Positions 59,286-64,000 of a stretch of 64,000 nucleotides of DNA are shown here, piece by piece. The position numbers and the translations under genes were made by a program. Numbering within the stretch: the stretch's first letter is position 1; each line of letters begins with the position of its first letter. Source of the DNA: Corythucha ciliata (taxonomy: Eukaryota; Arthropoda; Insecta; Hemiptera; Tingidae); contig CM075942.1 in the NCBI GenBank assembly GCA_038030265.1, positions 15,892,029 through 15,956,028 on the forward strand, in the 5' to 3' direction. Under the pieces are notes generated by a model. That model saw only the letters and a program-made list of their open reading frames with translations, ran no database searches and had not been told where the DNA came from.

Positions 59286-59573
59286 CAAGGTGACTAAACT
59301 TTCTATAGGTGCCGCAGATCTTCGGCCATTACTGTCCTTCACGTACGTCACGAGCAGTCCCAACCGCCTTTGCGCTGGACCCAGTACATTATTAATTGTT
59401 ATTGGGCTGTGATTTTTGAGAATTCATAAACTTCAATTTCAAAACTAACTTGCTCTGATTCTCTAGGGTGAGCAATCGGGAGTAAAGGACTGCTGGTGAT
59501 GTCAGTCCCCACCCCTCCCTCGCGATCGGCAGGGGGAAATCTGCGGCACCTATAGTAAAGTTTAGTCACCTTG
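59286..59573. mobile_element. fifth copy of the CAAGGTGACTAAA MITE
   Basis: CAAGGTGACTAAACTTTCTA at the left and TAAAGTTTAGTCACCTTG at the right. The interior matches the copies at 4739 and 5422, in the same orientation. Confidence 0.9.
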
Positions 59574-59817
59574 CTTATAACTATGGAATGGACTTTTCGA
59601 TGATGACGCTCCTTAGCATTGTTGAAGTAGATTACATTTGTGACAATTTTAGCTTAATTACAGCTTCGTACGACCAATAGTTTCTGAGATATGAACCCTC
59701 AAAAATTGACAAGTGCGCGGGAAACCCAGTTTCTCGTCCGAAGTATCGTGAGAGTCTGGGTGCGTGTGCACACAAAGAGAGTCCTTTTAAGACTCCCAGA
59801 CGCTTTTAAGCTATCTA

Positions 59818-60560
59818 GTAGGATAGGTAGTACCTAATTTATTCATATTTTTTGACACAGTCTCATATTTTTCAGTACAACTGAATAATCTCTCCTTCCA
59901 GTTGTATTTAGGGTAATTTTGGTGACAAACCCTAAAAGAGCACTTTTATTGTTATGAAACGCTCGCGTCCAACGGAAGAAATTTTCATAAGGCTTCTCAA
60001 AGGAGGTTCGAAGTTGCGTGAAATAGTGTTCTTTATGTTTTCGCTAAACAATCCACAGAAAATTTTGAGAGATAAGTCCATAACGCAAGGTGCCCAGTTT
60101 GGCTAAACGTTCTTCGGATTGGCGCGTTTATAATCCCCCTCTACCGTTTTTAAATATGTATTCTTCATTTCGATAAAACCGAATCGGCATAGAAAAAGTT
60201 AGGCATGCCTATCAAATTTTGCATAGTTGTTCACGTGGCTGCCGCTATACCATGCGATCGAAGATAAACGCGAATGGGAACTTGTTGTGGCTTACTTTGT
60301 GGTCTTCAAACTAAGCCTAAAAGACCGATTAGTCTACACCGATGGTTTCAGAGATATTTCAGCAAATCGAACAAATGGGCCCTCAAATCCAAACTCAAGC
60401 TCGTGCAGTGTCAACACCCGTCGTGGAATCTTCAGTACACTTCAGGATTTTTTTGGGAAATGGAAGGAGGTGTGTCTGAAAGAGATTGCACCTAACATTC
60501 ATGAGTTTTTCGAGCTTCAGGCTCCAGCCAATTTTCCGTCAGCGGCAGAAAATGGTCAAT
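59818..60560 (+). repeat. diverged interspersed repeat, copy 2
   Basis: Counterpart of 47520-48205 on the other strand. It contains a 131-codon open frame (60227-60622), but since the other copy is broken at many sites in the same region I do not treat it as a gene. Confidence 0.7.
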
Positions 60561-60724
60561 TTTTGACGGGTCATATCTCAGGAACTATTAGTCGTACGGA
60601 GATACAATTGGGCTTACATTGACACAAATTTAGTCTATTTCAAAAATGCAAAGAGCGCCATCATCAAAAAGTACATAGTTCCAGAGATATAATCAATTGA
60701 GTAGAAAAAGTAATAAAATATCAT

Positions 60725-61020
60725 TTTTTTGCGATTTTCGACGTGAAGCCGACCGATTTTTTGTTGGCAAAGTTCAGATTCGGATTCAGCACCCCAAGAA
60801 ACATACAGATCCGTCGAGAAAACTACTTCTATACGTTTGTCCCGGCCAAATCCCCTATTGACTGGACTATAAGTCACAGAAAAAAGCAATTTCGCAGGGG
60901 TTGGTCGTTGAAAAAATGATTTCACGTTTTTCATTTATTTTTATTTTTTAACCAATTTCGCGGTTACTGCAGTAACGGAAATATTGATTTCACGGGGTTT
61001 AGTACATAGTTTGACAACCA
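60725..61020. repeat. inverted-repeat arm and family C minisatellite
   Basis: 60725-60872 is an arm ending TTGACTGGACTATA, as in the 16175-17711 element. 60880-61010 has units AGCAATTTCGCAGGGGTTGG, ACCAATTTCGCGG and ATTTCACGGGGTTTAGT (family C). Confidence 0.7.
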
Positions 61021-61502
61021 AATACCACGTGTTCAGCTCTTGAAATGACTATTTTGCATGTTTGGGTAATTTAAAATACCCACCCCAGTTCCCCCTTCAT
61101 ATAAAAACGAATCTCGCTGGCCTGGCACCGGGGTTTGTTATTCCATTAATCGCTGCGCGGCTTTGGCTATCCAAAAAACTGATTCCGCAAACCTGGCTCT
61201 ATTTGGCAGTGTTCCGAATCCAATTTGGCGCACCTAGCTGTTTAATAAAAATACATTTTTGCACTTCTAAACACCTCCCCAAACAGTCAATCCGCTTGAT
61301 ACAATTATTTAACTAAGTGATTGATCGTGTTTGACGCTTGACGCAAGCATTGAGACAATGAATGTTCAAACAACTCATACACGCACAATAGATATTGCTC
61401 AATTTTGAGGTTGCACAATAAAATTGAACGTGCGTGGGTAGCAGGTGTCTTTGTTTATCGATTAGTAATGCCGAATCTTTGTTCGATGCCACTTAGACTT
61501 AT

Positions 61503-63281
61503 ACAGGGTGTTTCAGAATAACTTCAAAAAAATTTTTTGGGTGAAAGTAGACCTGATGTGCGATCGAAAATACGAAATACACCATGGTCCGGAACGCAAT
61601 TCTTTTCCAGCTACGATTTTTAAACGTTTTTAAAGCATGATATATGTTATATTTTTAGGGTTTTGGCTTTTTTCTTCTTCTACTTCTTCGTTTCCTGAGC
61701 TTTCGCCTTCTTGTGCTGAAGGCATCGTCAGAGAACTTTTTTGGGTTTTTTTATTTTAAATTATAGACATGTGGGAGGGGTGTCAATTTCTTCTTGCTGA
61801 TTAGAAAATTTGTTGTTGATGGCAACTGAGAATGTCTTCTGGTCATCTTCTTTTCAAGTTTGCAATCAGTGGCCTCCAGGCATGTGGTACATGAATTCCT
61901 TCATCTCTGTTGAAGTTTTCTTTTTTCTTTATTTCGATGGCTTCTCGAATTTTTCGTTTCTTTCACGAACTTTCAATACTTTCAGGAAACGAAGAAGTAG
62001 AAGAAGAAAAAGGCCAAAACCCTAAAAATATAACATTTATCAAGTATTATGGCTTAAAAACTGATAATATTAATAACGTTTTTAAAGCAAATGTCACTTT
62101 TTCCAATAAAATGCGATTTTGTCATTTTCAAGCGATTTTTTTTTATTTTTTATTTTTTTACAAATTTTGGTGCAAGATTCGAAAAGAGCACTTTTTTTTG
62201 TTAGGCACTAGCTATTCTCGAGAGAATTGTTCTTTTTTCGTGACCACTACAGCAGCTTAAAGTTTGGAATTCAGGGGATTTTTAATTTTTCCTGACAAGT
62301 GAAACACTACTTGTGCACACTAAATCACGTCGCAGGACAACCCAAATTTCAGGAAAACTTCCTCAAAGGGTCCTCTTTAATATAAGTTATCACAGTTTTT
62401 TCATTTAATTTCGACAAATCTTCAGAAATTGACATTGTTCCCAAGAAATGGTGCTTTTTCACAACACAATCGTAAGTTTCGACTGTGTCCAATGTATGAT
62501 TGGGATGGTTCTGGTGACGTGTTTTACCTTTTTACAAGCAATACATCATTTAAACCTCAGCAGTACCAACGAACGCAAAAGTTGTGTGGGTTGGACCCAC
62601 CAGACGACGTGATAATTGCACCGATGGTGCAGTCCAGTCTACGTTTCGACCTCAAACGTTCAGCTACATGAGCTACTCGGTCCTGGACTCATCAGCCCTG
62701 CAATTGAGCCGAGTACCGAGCCGATGGACTGCTCCTCGCCGGAAGCGGAGGTGCCACTGCACTTTCTTTCCTTCATCCCCGGCGCTCAACCTGCTCTTTC
62801 TTCCCTGTTCGATGAAAAAACTGTGATAACTTATTTTAAAGAGGACACTTTTAAGAAGTTTTCCTGAAATTTGGGTTGTCCTTTCGACGTAATTTAGTGT
62901 GCACAAGTAGTGTTTCACTTGTCTGCATAAATTAAAAATCTCCTGAATTCCTAACTTTAGGCTGCTGTAGTGGTCACGAAAAAGGAACAATTCTCTCGAA
63001 AATAGCCAGTGACCAACAAAAAAAGTGTGCTCTTTTCGAATCTTGCACCAGAATTTGTAAAAAAAAAAAAAAATAAAAAAAAAAAAAAAAAAAAAAAAAC
63101 CGCTTGAAAATGACAAAATCGCATTTTAATGCAAAAAGTGACATATGCCTTTAAAAACGTTTGAAAAATAGTAGCTGAAAAAATATTGCGTTCCGGACCA
63201 TGGTGTATTTCGGATTTTCGATCGCAAATCAGGTCTTCTTTCATCCAAAAAATTTTTTGAAGTTATTCTGAAACACCCTGT
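61503..63281. mobile_element. 1.78-kb foldback carrying a nested insertion
   Basis: Ends ACAGGGTGTTTCAGAATAAC and their inverse. The left arm is 61503-61637 plus 62075-62440, the right arm 62820-63281, and the loop is about 380 bp. The left arm is interrupted by 61638-62074; the right arm is continuous. A long A-rich run lies in the right arm at 63059-63099. Confidence 0.9.
61638..62074. mobile_element. 437-bp nested insertion with 15-bp direct repeats
   Basis: AACGTTTTTAAAGCA occurs at both edges (61623-61637 and 62075-62089); the uninterrupted arm has it once. Inside, GTTATATTTTTAGGGTTTTG at 61644 pairs with its inverse at about 62033 over about 52 bases, including CTTCTTCTAC and GTTTCCTGA. 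Confidence 0.8.
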
Positions 63282-64000
63282 ATTCACGTTCACTTCTACA
63301 CGACTGAGAAGAGTGAGTTTTGATGAAAAGATTGACGGAATGATTGAAGGTTGTTTGAAGGGTGCTTGAAACTTGCTTCAATCGCTTCGATCTAGCGTCT
63401 AGAGGCTTGACCGTTCAGGGAGGCCTTCAAAACAATTTGCGGCTGCGGCTCTTAAAAATCCCAATTTTGCGGGTTCGGCATTTTTATAAAGTCTATTTTG
63501 GGGGTAGGACTCAGTCAAAAATACAATTTCACGGGTTCGTCTTTTCAAAAAGCCACTTTCCAGCAATGGCTCTTCGAAATACCAATTTCGAGGGTTTGGC
63601 GCCAAATTCTACCAGCGTACTTCCTTAGGCATTTGTGTAGGGGACGGGGGGGGGGGTGCAGAGACCGATGAGCCGCCTCGTGATCGGCTGTCATTTGATT
63701 GCTCGTTCCCCAGAGGGAGAAAGCCATGCCGCTGTCAAGATTCAGCTTTCGGTCGCCTTCTGTGCGGGCGGCTTTTTCGCCCCCATTCCCACTCACAACC
63801 GATAACCTGGGAGCGAAAATCGAATTGAAGAGCCGCAAGAAAATTGGACAGATGGTGATGGTGTGGTAGGACCATGGTCTAGTAAAGGGAGCACAGCGAG
63901 AACAAAGAGGCAATGACCATCGAAATAGCTTGACTCGCCGGAGCCACCACTGCTAATTAATTTGTTTTTGAATGAGCCAAATCTGCGAAACTAATTTTCA
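63282..64000. other. family C units and unassigned GC-richer end
   Basis: 63440-63610 holds four to five degenerate units (CCCAATTTTGCGGGTTCGGC, TACAATTTCACGGGTTCG, ACCAATTTCGAGGGTTTGGC). G9 lies at 63648-63656. 63660-63910 is GC-richer and open on the minus strand, but unrecognised. Confidence 0.55.

Noticed and set aside
60227..60622. 131-codon plus-strand frame as a gene
   Set aside because: It lies in a diverged interspersed repeat whose other copy at 47.5-48.2 kb is broken in the same region.
63545..63913. 122-codon minus-strand frame
   Set aside because: It runs through a G9 tract and family C minisatellite units, so it is unlikely to be coding.

Overview
The window is animal nuclear DNA, probably from an insect or other arthropod: AT-rich, with one intron-bearing gene and dense non-coding repeats. 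The gene fills about 13.4-38.9 kb on the minus strand and encodes eukaryotic translation initiation factor 4G (eIF4G). I placed 28 coding exons with GT-AG borders. Their phases join without a break into about 1,913 codons ending in a TGA at 18038. The order is that of metazoan eIF4G: a low-complexity N-terminus, a DPNTG segment, a YxxxxLM eIF4E-binding site, MIF4G, MA3 and an acidic-tailed W2 domain. The first in-window exon begins in mid-codon, so the start codon lies further upstream and was not found. An extra ATG-bearing exon with a TATA-like box (about 29.0 kb) could start a shorter isoform. The 3' UTR appears to be spliced, with the intron starting 20 bases after the stop codon.

Layout. 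1-13.4 kb lies downstream of the gene and is all repeats: copy 1 of a 1.66-kb duplication, a TTA-flanked MITE, minisatellite arrays, a composite of two MITE copies, and a reverse-transcriptase (LINE) remnant split by a 1.5-kb foldback element. 13.4-14.5 kb is the inferred 3' terminal exon. 14.5-18.0 kb is the 3' UTR intron and holds copy 2 of the 1.66-kb repeat. 18.0-38.9 kb is eIF4G; its larger introns carry MITEs, foldbacks and degenerate tandem repeats of about 30 bp. 38.9-64 kb shows no recognisable gene. It contains several large inverted-repeat elements (40.2, 41.1, 45.8, 48.3, 52.3 and 61.5 kb), diverged repeat pairs and three more copies of the 280-bp MITE.

The strongest leads for new biology lie in the repeats and their effect on the gene. 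An inverted-repeat element carries the ~30-bp minisatellite in its own arms, as Drosophila FB elements do. A 1.2-kb transposon has a recurring GTCATTCCCCTG motif. One MITE shows filled and empty sites within the window. Runs of G or C of 9-17 bases are unusually common. eIF4G itself has two very short introns that stay open in frame, plus a possible internal promoter. No bacterial, CRISPR, tRNA or rRNA feature was seen, and the species cannot be named from this sequence alone.
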